Assembly (NCBI RefSeq): GCF_905404315.1
Contig: NC_066292.1
Coordinates: forward strand, 434,001-498,000
Direction of reading: 5' to 3'
Length of the DNA: 64,000 nt
Source: Leptidea sinapis
Taxonomy: Eukaryota > Arthropoda > Insecta > Lepidoptera > Pieridae
This document shows positions 11,613 through 22,499 of the stretch, piece after piece. The position numbers and the translations under genes were made by a program. Position 1 is the stretch's first letter, and the number at the start of each line of letters is the position of its first letter. The notes under the pieces were generated by a model that saw only the letters and a program-made list of their open reading frames with translations, did not search any database and was not told the origin of the DNA.

Positions 11613-12049
11613 AATAGGTCTAACAGGTTGCTTTATATTTCTTAACAATTATTTTCTTATATCGTAGATATTCTCAAAGGCAATATAATGAAGATATTCT
11701 TACATCGAATATATTATTAATTCTGAAAAATAATCCCAGTTCTTTTATTCTGGTTTAAAAACGGATCAATTCCGGTAGTGGATGTAGCAGTTTAAAGTTC
11801 ATAAAGCCGTGTGAAACAGTAATTTCAGTAATAATTGGGAACGATTATAGTTATTATAGTTTGAATTATGAAGTTTTTATTTCGAAATAGTGTATAAATA
11901 CTAAAACAAAACTCATGTATTTAAGTGGTATTACTACCCTCATATCGATTGTGATACAAGTGTGAATGCAATTTGGTAAGTCGTTTATAAGATACAGATT
12001 GCAAAATTCGTAACTTTCCCATTATACAGTATAGTAGTTCCAGCGCTTG
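11613..12049. other. No recognised gene; includes probable 5' flank of the next LINE
   Basis: AT-rich. The stretch from about 11900 to 12108 may be the 5' UTR of the CR1-like LINE that starts its ORF1 at 12109, but I cannot fix the boundary. Confidence 0.45.
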
Positions 12050-12108
12050 ATACAAATTGGTTCGAATCTTACCACCGAACAAATTTTCGAATTTTATATT
12101 TTCTAAAA

Positions 12109-13080
12109 ATGACAAACGAATGTAATAATTGCAAATTGAATGTGTTGGTTACACAAAAAAGAATAAAATGCACAATATGTCAAGTAATGTACCACCTTGA
12201 ATGTGTTGTGCCATCTGGGAGTAAATCACCTGTGCCCCGGGGGCAGTGGACTTGTACAGTCTGTAAGAGTTCGTCAAAAGTTCTGTCATCAACATCAGCA
12301 CTGGGAGGCATAACGACTGATGGTACTCTTACTTCAAATAACGAATTGTTATCGGCTGTAAGGAAAGAGGTGCAGGAAATAATTTCTCAAACCGTAAGTG
12401 TCGAATTAAAAAAAATTAGTGAGGAGCTGACTGGTGTACAAAGTATAAAGTCATCTATAGACTATTTATCAGGAGTTTTTGATACAGTAAAAACAGAGTT
12501 AGCAAACGCAAAGTCGGAAATCTCAACCTTAAAGAAAGAGAATATTGAACTCCGAGATATCATAAATAGTCATACAAACACACTTAATATATTGGATCGA
12601 GAGGCAAGAGCCACCAATATTGAGGTAAATTGTATTCCAGAGCATAGAGGCGAGAACTAAGTTAAAATAGTAGAACAAATTGGAAGAGTTATAAATACTA
12701 CAATACCTGAAGGGAGTGTAGTTAAGTGCACAAGAGTCGCTAAAATTAACTCTTTGAGGCCTAGATCCGTTATTATTAAGTTTAGCTCATCTTTGCTAAG
12801 AGACAAATTTTTGGCTGGTGCAATAAAGTTCAATAAATCTAACAAGGAGGATAAGCTAAGTACATCACATTTGGGATTATCTGGAGACAAGAAACCGGTT
12901 TATATTTCAGAGCACTTGTCCTCCACCGCTAAAGATTTGTGCGCCGCAACACGTATTTTTGCCAAGAGTAAACAGTACCGTTTCGTCTGGTCGCGTAACG
13001 GTAATATATTCTTACGAAAAACCATATCAAGTGACGTTATATTAGTAAAATCAAAGGATCAATTAGCCACCTTAGTATAA
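12109..13080 (+). pseudogene. LINE ORF1: PHD-type zinc finger, coiled coil, FP-like C-terminal domain
   Basis: ORF1 would encode an RNA-binding partner for the element. The first 60 residues form a C4HC3 finger: CNNC, then CTIC, YHLEC and WTCTVC. Residues of about 85-175 are a helical region rich in Lys and Glu (STLKKENIELRDII), likely a coiled coil. The C-terminus, YISEHLSSTAKDLCAATR followed by KQYRFVWSRNGNIFLRK, resembles the domain shared with baculovirus FP-type proteins, known from insect LINE ORF1s. A single in-frame TAA at 12658-12660 interrupts an otherwise open 323-residue frame. The ATG at 12109 follows TTCTAAAA and precedes the finger directly, so I chose it. Confidence 0.85.
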
Positions 13081-13173
13081 AATTCTCTAATCTTTTGTCC
13101 GTCTCTGTGTAGATAACTTTTTATTGTGTAATAGTTTTTGTATTTTAAGAGGCATCAAAACTTGTAACTGGAA

Positions 13174-16120
13174 TTGATGGTTAAAGGTTTAAAAATGTTC
13201 TATCAAAATGTTAGAGGAATAAGAACAAAAACTAATGACATATATCTTGCAGTACTGAATTCGGACTTTGATATTATAGTGTTCACAGAAACATGGCTTA
13301 ACAGCGGAGTATTGAATAATGAGTTTATTGATGATAGATATAATGTGTTTCGTAGAGATCGTGAATGCGTCATGAGTCATGCAAATTGGATGGAGGGGGA
13401 GTATTAATTGCTATTTCTAGAAAATATAAATGCTACAGGGTAGATTTGTGGGGAATCTGATCATGAAGACCTCTGGGTTAATATGGTCCTAAACTCAATA
13501 ACTATATCGATATGTACAGTATATATACCTTCACCGCTTAAATATGGAACTATTGAAGGTTTTATAAAGAATGTAGAACATACTATTATAAATGACCAAT
13601 TACAAGTGATAGTGCTTGGTGATTTCAATATTCCATCCATAAAATGGAGTTATTAAGATACTCACGGCACAAGAATGACCCCATCCAATAGTGGTCCTGT
13701 AGTTACAATTATCAATGATTTTATGGCACTAACAAGTCTATCACAGTATAACTGCATATGTAACGCATACGGTAAAATATTAGATCTTGTTTTCTGCAAC
13801 TTTAATAATATAAAAATAGTACAGAGTGACTTTTCTGCTTGCTCTATAGATAAGTATCATCCGCCTCTTGAAATAAACTTTAAAATAGATGATAAAGAAG
13901 CTTTGCTGTCTCCTAATGTGATCATAAAATATAATTTTGGAAACGCTGATTATGAAGGCATCAATGACAATCTTGAGGGCCTTAATTGGTCGTCTCTTTT
14001 CAGTGAGTGTCAAACTGTAAATCTAAATATGACAATTATATTTTATGCAGAGCTGCGTAAAATAATTGAAAAATGTGTGCCTAAGAAAAAAATTAAAAAT
14101 AAAAGTTGTTATCCTGTTTGGTATTCAAAAAACTTAATTAAAAGATTAGCTGAGAAGAATAAATATAGAAAACTGTACTTAAAATATTGTAATCATAGGA
14201 TTTCATCCCTATGGATGAAATTGAATTTATGTTATTACGAGAAAGATGTGAAAAAATTATTAATTTAGATTATAAAAACTATTTACAAAGGGTAGAACAT
14301 AATATTAAATTAAATCCTAAATTTTTTCATTCTTACTTAAAACAAAAGCGTAATAATAAATGTGACTATCCTGCTCTTATGTCTTTTAATGGTTACTCAT
14401 TCACTGATGGCTTGGATATTTGCAATCAATTCGCAAATCACTTTTCAAATATGTACATAATGTCAGACAAAATATTAAAAACAGACCCATCTATTAATAC
14501 AAATTCCATACATAACTCACAATTAGGCAGTATCAACATAACAAAAATGGATGTTATAAAACTATTAAAAGGCCTTGATGTTAATAAAGGGCCCGGACCA
14601 GACGATATACCACCCATATTTGCTAAACGTTGTTCTGTTTTCCTAGCAGAACCGTTATTGCTAATATTTAACAAATCTTTGTGTGACGGTGAATTCCCAA
14701 GTATTTGGAAAAGAGCCAGGGTAGTTCCCGTATTCAAAAGTGGGGATCGAAAAGACATAGCAAAGTACAGACCAATATGTATTTTATCAATATTTTCTAA
14801 AGTTTTTGAAAAATTAATTTGTCCGCTACTAGCATGGTACATGAAACCAGCGATGTCAGAAAACCAGCACGGGTTCATTAAAAAAAGATCAACTATGTCT
14901 AATTTAGCCTTCTTTGTGGATGACGTAACAATGGCTCTGGATAATACAGCTCAAGTAGATTGTGTTTACGCGGACCTATCAAAGGCGTTTGATGTAGTTG
15001 ATTACTATATTTTGATAGAGAAACTCCGGAGATACGGTATCTGCAGGATTCTACTTAGCTGGTTTGAGTCGTACTTAACGAATCGCAAAATGAATGTGGT
15101 TTTAGGAGGATATCAGTCCCACACATTTGTTGCGACGTCAGGAGTACCACAGGGCTCCAATCTTGGGCCCTTGTTATTTGGAATATTCATAAACGATATT
15201 ATTGAATGTTTCAAGTACTGTCAGTTCCAAATATATGCTGATGACCTAAAGATATACAGTAAGATTAATGACATATGTGATTCAATTCATATTCAAAGGG
15301 ACTTGGATAGACTTTCTGATTGGTGCGATCTCAATAATTTAAAATTAAATCGCTTGAAATGCAACAGCATAACCTTCAGCAGAAAAATTAAAAATGTTGA
15401 GTTCGATTATAGTATCAAAAACAACATTTAAAAAAAAGTAAATCAAATAAAAGATCTTGGCGTGATCGTAGATTATAAATTAAGCTTTATACCTCATATT
15501 GACAATATAGTTAAAAATTCACTAAAATTGTTGGGATTCATAATCAGGAATACAAAGGCATTTAGAAAGTCTTCTACTAAACTAGCACTTTTTAATTCGC
15601 TTGTTCGAAGCAGACTTGAATACTGTTCTATTGCATGGAACCCATATGGGTTCCATGCAATAGAATTAGATAATATTATCAAATACATAAAAATAGGGTA
15701 GAGAGAGTCCAGAAGAAGTTCTTACGGCACCTAGCATACAAGGATAAAATACATAAAAAGGGTAACACCTACACTGATCTTTTAAAATTTTATAAAGCGT
15801 CGTCACTGTCTGATCGCAGGGACTTAATTGATCTCTCTTTCCTAAAAAATGTTATAGATGGAGGGGTCGATTGCCCAAATCTGTTGAGTAGGGTTCAATT
15901 GGCGGTACCAAAGTGTAATGCTAGGTCACATGTTCTCAAAAAACTAACGTTCAGGCCTAGATTAACTAGATCGAACCTAGGCAGATCCGCCCCTTTGTAT
16001 AGAATAGTTGTCACCTACAACAACTTGGTTAAAAGAGCTGGTATAGATATTTTTCAGTACTCTGCCCCATGTTTCAAAAAAGAAATCAAAAAAATTATGA
16101 AAGTACTGCAAGATGGTTAG
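13174..16120 (+). pseudogene. LINE ORF2: endonuclease and reverse transcriptase, frameshifted
   Basis: The endonuclease begins at 13174 with MFYQNVRGIRTKTND and VFTETWLNSG (catalytic Glu). It continues out of frame to GDFNIPS near 13620 and DKYHPPLEINF near 13850. The longest open part, 14211-15431, is polymerase: NKGPGPDDIPP, KYRPICILSIFSKVFEK, QHGFIKKRST, YADLSKAFDVVDY, GVPQGSNLGPLLF and IYADDLKIY with the catalytic YADD intact. The C-terminal part is split at 15431 and again at 15626-15665 by a perfect palindrome, and it ends at 16120. Main frame changes are near 13400, 13660, 14240 and 15440. It is a dead copy of an enzyme that nicks DNA and primes reverse transcription. Confidence 0.85.
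15626..15665. repeat. Perfect 40-bp palindrome inside LINE ORF2
   Basis: The centre is CCCAT|ATGGG and the arms are 20 bases each without mismatch, from TTCTATTGCATGG outward to CCATGCAATAGAA. The left arm encodes the normal LEYCSIAWNPY segment of the polymerase C-terminus. The right arm is its inverted copy and encodes GFHAIE, which is foreign to the protein. The inverted copy is therefore a secondary change, not a functional site. Confidence 0.9.
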
Positions 16121-16410
16121 TCATTGTTCGTAGTTATTGTTTTATTCTTTAGTTTCTTCTTGGTTATTAAGTAAGAACATAGTTATTTTATTGTTTTATC
16201 AGCCTTTTGCTTGTGGCTTTAATTTGTAAAAATTTTATCAAAAATTGTTTTCAAAAGTTTTAGTTTAACAAAGGATGTATATAATACTATTAAGCATATC
16301 GAGTTAGCCTGTAAGTGGAGTATACAACATTATAAAAGAATTTTTAAATGTATCTATAGATTAAGATAGTTGTATGCACGTTGGCTTCCTAATAAATAAA
16401 TAAAATAAAA

Positions 16411-16831
16411 TTAATGCTCGGTTCACATTATACTAGTCCAGTAATCTAGCGAGTTAATCCAGTCCAACACTGGACTGGATCATATCGTTCACATTATTCC
16501 AGTCATTCAAAAGGTGTAAGATCGGTTATATAGTATAACCGATGACAATGCTTTCAAGAGAGAAGTTAAAAAAATATCGTAAAACTTTTCTATTATTACA
16601 GTTAGAAGAAGTAACTGACGTAGTGCAAAATAAAACTAGAAGTCACTCTTACCTTTTCATCTCCTGGAAATAGTTACGGTTCAATCTCTTTCGGTTGCCA
16701 AAATTATCTTTATACCAAAATTATATCCAAAGTTTGTCAAGAAATAAAAAGGGCATTAGTAATCACATCAATACAACTACTACAATCTGAGCGCTGGCGC
16801 TGGACTGGAATAATGTGAACCAAGCATTATA
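16411..16831. mobile_element. MITE with about 28-bp terminal inverted repeats
   Basis: The left end ATGCTCGGTTCACATTAT pairs with the right end, whose complement reads ATGCTTGGTTCACATTAT. Pairing continues less perfectly through CCAGTCCAG. The outer flanks are TA on both sides (TTA left, TAT right), consistent with a TA or TWA target duplication as used by mariner-like or Harbinger-like transposases. No open frame is inside. The subterminal region repeats the TTCACATTATTCCAGTC motif again near 16490. It sits immediately behind the LINE tail. Confidence 0.75.
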
Positions 16832-17001
16832 TATATATTACAGTGTTAGACGCATAATGAGGATATGTCATCTTGGAAACGATTACAGGAGGCGTCATCG
16901 AGGTTTGAGATGACAGAGGACGTCATCGTGGAAGCGATAGATGTGTCGGCAAGTCTATGTAAGCCCGTGCACACTTCATTCTAGCCGAATTTCGTGTACC
17001 A

Positions 17002-17763
17002 AAGAGGATGTAAATACTAACAAATAATAACTTAACTACTACTAAAATACAAAATAATAACTCCAATTTGTTAGCAGATATGATATCAATAATATTGGGC
17101 ATATTACTACGAGACAGCTAATGGATACATTTTATAACAACCATTTCAATAGACGTCAGCATGCTGACTAATTCACAATGATTAATTATATTTAATGTTT
17201 ATGAAAATTAATTAAAATAATAACAGTTTATGTACCTAATAACATTTCAATTAAATGAACATATACATCAAATTTTAATGTATGAAAGTTGCATAGTTAG
17301 ATAGGAAAATGTTCGAACGATTATTGACCGATATTGTAAATAAATTGTATAAATCCAATTTAAATAGTCTGTCAATGATTATTTTTTATGAATATGATGT
17401 ATAGAATACATATTTACTAAACATTTAGTAAGTAACGCATTAAATTATTATCTTAGATGTAGATGACCCTTATGAGCCGATCCACCTAAAACTTTATAAT
17501 GATAAATTTTAATCTTCAAATTAAATTCAATTAAACTCTCCAAGAAAAAAGCGATTCACTCGATTGTTTGAAACATGCAGTGATTGACAGATTGACAGAT
17601 GACGGCTATAATCTTGTAAAAAATGGAGATAACCGAAATCCACTCGCCATATTGTATTCACTATTTTAAACTTACGTCAAATACTCACTGCACGTTTCAT
17701 ACAATTTATTTTAATTTTACTTAGTCAGTCCCGCCTCTAATTTCGTTGTATTTACATCCTCTT
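17002..17763. mobile_element. Non-autonomous DNA transposon (762 bp) with 16-bp TIRs and 9-bp target duplication
   Basis: The ends are AAGAGGATGTAAATAC at 17002-17017 and its exact complement GTATTTACATCCTCTT at 17748-17763. The flanking bases CGTGTACCA occur on both sides (16993-17001 and 17764-17772). If the two outer T bases are counted with the flank, the duplication reads as 11 bases. The interior is AT-rich without an open frame. A 9-bp duplication suggests mobilisation by a MULE-like or similar transposase rather than mariner (TA), Harbinger (3 bp) or hAT (8 bp). Confidence 0.8.
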
Positions 17764-17772
17764 CGTGTACCA

Positions 17773-18439
17773 TAGTGATAATAAGAATAATGATATGTAT
17801 ATAGTAACTCATTTTATATGCACTGCGAATCACCGAAACGTTTTGAATTATTCAGAGTTTGACAATGAGTGTACTCTATGAATAAAATAAACTTTTTTTT
17901 TTTTTGATTTTGTTTGTTTATTCATTATTATTTGACATAGCCCAAATGATTGCGAAACTGAAGTAGAAGTCAGTGACAGTTAGTTCTACTACGGATCTCC
18001 TAATTTCTGATTCGAAGAAAACTCCGAGCTGAGCCATCTCCATTGCCTACTGAGCGACCTTTCTTTTCAGGCCCTTAGCTAGCACCCAAAAGCGTAGCGT
18101 TGAAAACATTCATCTTCAGGTGAAAACCCCGTTCAGACCGTTCTGGCCAGACAAGTTAGTAATTATTGTATCATACAATATATTACATCGATGATTTGAA
18201 CGTATTTAAACAAGTTTGACGAGTGAAAAATATTTGGGGTCTCGTTTTGCTCGCTCAAACTTGAGAAAGCAGTTTTAGGGCTACTTACTGAAGAATCTTA
18301 GTGGATGCAAATTATGTGAATTTTTATAAGATTTTGGAATTTGATCACAAAGGGCAGAATAATGGGTATTGCATTGTTCGGATTGTGCAATATGCAATTC
18401 TTAAACTTTAGTTATACAAGTTAATAAAAATGTTTCAAC
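17773..18439. other. No recognisable gene
   Basis: AT-rich spacer with a T-run near 17890 and no family match. It ends at the poly-T that marks the tail of the next minus-strand LINE. Confidence 0.5.
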
Positions 18440-21400
18440 CTTTTTTTTTTATGGAATAGGAGGACAAACGAGCGTACGGGTCACCTGTTGTTAAGTGATC
18501 ACCGCCGTCCACAATCTCTTGCAACACCAGAGGAATCTCAGGAGCGTTGCCGGCCTTTAAAGAAGGTGTACGCGCTTTTTTGAAGGTACCCATGTCGTAT
18601 CGTCCCTGAAACACCGCACAAGAAGCTCACTCCACAGCTTTGTAGTACGTGGAAAAAAGCTCCTTGAAAACCGCACTGTGGACACCGCCACACATCCAGA
18701 TGTTGAGGATGATATCCTAACTTGTGGCGTGTCGTGCGAAGTGGGAATTCGGCGGCAGGAATCAGGTTAAACAGCTCTTCGGAACACTCCCCGTGATAAA
18801 TGCAGTAGAAGACACACAATGAAGCGACGTCTCTACGCAACGCCAAGTGATCCAGAGGTTCACAGAGCACTGGGTCCCCGACAATTCGAGCTGCTCTGCG
18901 TTGCAAGCGGTCAAATGGATCGAGCTGATACTGGGGTGCGCCAGACCAGAGATGACAGCAATACTCCATGTGTGGCCAGACCTGCGCTTTGTAGAGCGCT
19001 AGTATGTGGGCCGGCTTGAAGTATTGCCGTGCTCTATTAATGACGCCCAGTTTCTTTGAAGCCAATTTGGCTTTGCCTTCCAGATGACCACGAAATTTGC
19101 AATCGCTCGAGATTTCGAGACCCAGTATTCCTATACTAGGCGAGGCTTTGAGGGAAGTGTTGTCGAAGAGCGGTGATACGACAAATGGGGTTTTTTTAGT
19201 GGTAAACGCGCAAACTTGAGTCTTCTGGGGGTTAAATTGGACAAGGTTCAATTTTCCCCATTCCGCGACCTTCTCAAGAGAGGACTCGATAGAAGACACA
19301 AGTTTCTCCCGGCACTGGTCGACGATTTCCCGAGAGAGACCTGCATGGCCCGTGTATATGGCACCACCAGTGCTGTCGTCTGCATAACAATGAATGTTGG
19401 AGGTTTCCAACATATCATTGATATGCAGAAGAAACAGCGTGAGAGACAGCACACAGCCTTGGGGCACTCCAGAATTCACGGGCTTCGGGTTCGAGCAATA
19501 TCCGTCGACAACGACCTGTATGCTACGCCCAGTGAGGAAGCTGGAGGTCCACTTGCACAAGCTCTCGGGAAGCCCAAATGATGGAAGTTTGGAGAGGAGC
19601 GCCTTGTGCCATACACGATCAAAGGCCTTCGCTATATCCAGGCTAACTGCCAGGCCTTCCCCCTTGCTTTCAATAGCCGCAGCCCATCTATGTGTCAGGT
19701 ATACCAGAAGATCACTTGCCGACCGGCCATGGCAAAACCCGTATTGTCGGTCGTTGATCAACTGGTGACCCTCTAGGTATACCAAGAGCTGACGGCTAAT
19801 TATGCTCTCCATGATTTTGGAGAGCAGGGAGGTAATAGCAATAGGCCTGTAGCTTGCCGGATCCGAACTGTCTCCTTTTTTTTGAATCGGATGGACAAGG
19901 GCAGACTTCCATGAGTCACGGACTACGCCTTTAGAATAAGAGTGCCGGAATAAACACGTTAGCACCGGCGTCAACTCAGGGGCACACGTCCTAAGCACGA
20001 TTGGAGAAATTCCATCCGGCCCGCTCGACTTCCTGACGTCCAACGAAAACAGAGCTCGCCTAACAGTTTTCTGTCTGAACTGTACTTCAGGCATAGAGCA
20101 CTGACACCGCGGGATGGTCGGTGGTGTTTTTCCGTTGTGGTCAAGAGTCGAGTTGGAGGCGAAAAGAGTGCACAAGAGATCGGCTTTCTCTTTTGCCGTA
20201 TGGGCCAGGGTTTCATTCCTCATGTGCAACGGCGGCATGGACGGCTGGCTGAAGTTACCAAGAGCAGCTTTCGACAACGACCAGAACTTGCGTGTTCCGG
20301 TCGGGTAACTGGAAAGCTGCTCGCCTATTTTGACGACGTGTTTTGACTTAGCACGGGCGATTTGCCGCTTAAAAAATCTGGACGCACGGTTGTATTTCCT
20401 CTTAAGAACTGTGCAGTTTGGATCCTTTTTGCTCAGCGCCGCAACCCAAGTTCGATACGCCTGTTTTTTGCAGAACCAGGGCTGTGAGCTGCCACCGATG
20501 GGTACTACAGAGTTTGGTATAAATATATCCATACCCTGTAAGATCACATCGGCTACTGCAACGGCGCAGGCACTAGGATCATCCGAAGGGAAACAAACCC
20601 TGCCCCAAGGGTAGGATGCAAAAAAGGAACGCATCCTATCCCAATCTGCTGACTTGTAGTGCCAAACGCGGCGGGTCGCTGGTGGTCTCCGACGTTGGCG
20701 TCGGATAGGCACTACACTCCTGACCAGGCAATGGTCGGACGTTCTGAGAGGGGCGTCGACAAAGACCTGGTAACCATCGGGATGTGTAGTCAGCAGAAGA
20801 TCCAATAAGGACGGCATGTGGCTATCCACATCCGGGAGCCGCGTTGGCGACTCAACCAATTGGGACAGACCATACACCAATGCAAAATTATGCACAGATC
20901 GCCCTGCGTAGTCTGTGGTACGTGATCCAAGCCATTCGGCATTGTGCCCGTTGAAATTACCCAAGACTACGATTTCAGCGGAGGGGATCTGTGCAAGTAC
21001 GTCGTCAATTGCCGCTTGAACGCAGCCCATGAGATGATCGGTTTCTGCGTTACCACTATGGGATCTGTAGACACACGCATAAATGCGGACGCGGTCCTCT
21101 AAATCTACGCGGAGCCAGAGAGTGGACAGGTCCCTACCCTCAAAATTGCCGAGACGGCGACAGCAGATATCCTCCCTAACGTACACACATACCCCGGCAT
21201 GAGGCAAAAAATTGTGCCCATTCGAGATATCTGCGTCTCAGTAAGGAAACACAAGGCCGGCTGCGCCGTCTCAAGGTGGTGGTGGACGGCGTTTAAATTG
21301 GAGTGAATCCCCTGATATTGCAAAAGTCCACGTTGAGAGTGGAGCGGGGTGCCGTGGTGATACTGCCTCGTTTGTCTTTGCACATGCGCGGTTCTGTGCC

Positions 21401-21540
21401 CTCCCCAGAATACGAAGGGCAGCCCGAGCTAGAGTGCCCGGGGAGGGATTCTCCAACTCTGGTAGAGCCGGTACCCTCCTGGGGTAAAATCTTTTTTAGT
21501 TCCGCTGTCATATTTGGGTGGAGGGGGGGGGGGAATGGCC
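18440..21540 (-). mobile_element. Minus-strand LINE with largely open ORF2
   Basis: The element's A-tail is the T-run at 18441-18450. Coding sequence runs leftward from about 21510. A related tail fragment sits at 38480-38790. The left (5') side ends near a run of G at 21520-21532. No ORF1 is recognisable, so the copy is probably 5'-truncated. It belongs to the jockey/I group in the broad sense, as judged from endonuclease and polymerase motifs. Confidence 0.85.
18538..21207 (-). pseudogene. LINE ORF2: endonuclease plus reverse transcriptase, 889-residue open frame with broken ends
   Basis: The open frame contains most of the endonuclease (GVCVYVREDICCRRLG, VVLGNFNGHNAEW near residue 82, TSDHCLV near 160). 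It also holds a complete polymerase: YRPIAITSLLSKIMES near 452, QYGFCHGRSAS, DIAKAFDRVWHKA near 526, GVPQGCVLS and CYADDS near 606. The C-terminal RAARIVG and RHKLGYHPQHLDVW are present. The first endonuclease strand lies outside it, in other frames at 21207-21383 (NVDFCNIRG, LCFLTET), so a frameshift near 21210-21330 removes the true start. After RHKLGYHPQHLDVW the frame changes too, because family-like residues appear in the other frames. The catalytic core looks sound, but the gene cannot make a full protein as written. Confidence 0.85.
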
Positions 21541-21769
21541 AACCTTTCGATTTTACCTGAGCAACTTTTAATGGGTGAAGTTATCAACTCGAATAAATAA
21601 AATTACAACAGTTTTCAATACAAGTTCAAGGTTTTAAATCAGTTTCCCATCAAATTTCATTTGTTTTCTTATTGTTATATTAATTCATAAGAAAGTTTTA
21701 TTTTAAATTTTATTGAATTTGTTATGTTTTTAAAGTGATTAATGAAATAAGTTATAATTTGAAAAACAT
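21541..21769. other. No recognisable gene
   Basis: AT-rich spacer between the LINE and a tRNA-like repeat, with only short A/T tracts. Confidence 0.5.
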
Positions 21770-22015
21770 AATTTTATGAACGATGCGGGACTCGAATCCA
21801 CGACCTTCGGCATTTCGTGCCGGTGCTCTAACCAACTGAGTACGTTATGATCATAAAAACTTGTATGCTTTGTTCAACTCTCAGGTTGTGGCTTCATCTA
21901 CAGGATTTACTTTACAGTTGATAACCTGCTCAACCCCAATATTTGCATATTAGGAAATGGACTTGAGATGTCGAAGCCACAACATGAGAGTTGAACAAAG
22001 CGTATGTTTTTCAAA
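21770..22015 (-). repeat. tRNA-like interspersed repeat, family B copy 1
   Basis: The minus strand of 21780-21860 resembles a tRNA: CTCAGTTGGTTAGAGC (D-arm and A box), an anticodon-like arm CGGC...GCCG with GAA in the loop, and GGATTCGAGTCCC (T-arm and B box) followed by GCATCGTTCATAA. Beyond it, the block CAGGATTTACTTTACAGTTGATAACCTG...CCCCAATATTTGCATATTAGG is shared with 34588-34680 in the opposite orientation. The acceptor stem is decayed in this copy. Its ends read TTGAAAAACATA and TATGTTTTTCAA, a short inverted repeat. It is a mobile repeat with a tRNA-related module, not a working tRNA gene. Confidence 0.65.
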
Positions 22016-22360
22016 ATTTATTTGTGTATTAAATTTTATTTTATGTATAAAATGTTAAAGGATGCCGAACAGAAAATAAGAAATGGCGAATAGATGCCTA
22101 AGAGAGACAGAGAACTAAGAAATATTTCATACCATTACAGTGAAATGATCAAGACTGTGAACGAACAAAATTAAGTAGTAAAAAGTTTGGGATTAATATC
22201 CGCCATGTCGAAGCTTGTAAACTTGTTGCGTGACACTTCCGTGTCTTTCATTAATTGTTATAGAACTTTATAAACTTCGACTTAAAGCGAGGTTTTCCTA
22301 ACACTAGGTAAAAATTGCGCGAACGTTAGATTCGATAGGTACGCATGGACACGGGCGTCG
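22016..22360. other. Unassigned sequence upstream of candidate exon
   Basis: No transposon motif is evident. Base composition becomes more balanced toward 22300. It could be promoter or 5' UTR of the candidate exon at 22364, but I see no decisive element. Confidence 0.35.
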
Positions 22361-22363
22361 GGC

Positions 22364-22498
22364 ATGGCTGAGAACGAACCGAGCGATGCGGGTCAACAAC
22401 CGCCGACCCAGAAGAACCGCGTAGTATTTTTTAAAACTTACAGTTGTGCTAGAGTACGGAATTACTGTGATAATATTTTTTATGCATTTTTGAAGTAA
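22364..22498 (+). CDS. Candidate host first coding exon (speculative)
   Basis: An ATG in a reasonable context (GGGCATGGCT) opens a short frame, MAENEPSDAGQQPPTQKNRV, which continues VFFKTYSC and stops near 22496. Codons are GC-rich in the first 22 positions, unlike the surrounding AT-rich DNA, and CpG-containing sequence continues around 22300-22600. A possible splice donor (CGC|GTAGTA) lies at the end of the GC-rich part. The acidic, Gln/Pro-containing N-terminus is typical of many unstructured protein starts. I do not recognise the protein. It does not match any transposon reading frame in the window. Chance remains likely, and transcript evidence would be needed. Confidence 0.25.
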   Translation: MAENEPSDAGQQPPTQKNRVVFFKTYSCARVRNYCDNIFYAFLK

Positions 22499-22499
22499 A

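Larger units (their letters stand above)
12050..16408 (+). mobile_element. CR1-like LINE, near full length, decayed
   Basis: The element contains both coding regions in the usual order: a PHD-finger ORF1 (12109-13080) and an endonuclease/reverse transcriptase ORF2 (about 13174-16120). The 3' UTR ends in an ATAA-repeat tail (AATAAATAAATAAAATAAAA) at 16391-16410. An MITE begins directly after the tail. ORF1 has one in-frame stop and ORF2 has several frameshifts plus a palindromic scar at 15626, so it cannot move on its own. I infer the clade from the PHD-type ORF1, which I associate with CR1 and related insect LINEs. Confidence 0.85.

Noticed and set aside
14438..14878. Minus-strand 146-residue frame
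   Set aside because: Shadow of the LINE reverse transcriptase on the plus strand, with no motifs of its own.
16411..17763. One composite transposon between the two MITEs
   Set aside because: Their terminal repeats are unrelated and each has its own flanking signature, so they are separate insertions.
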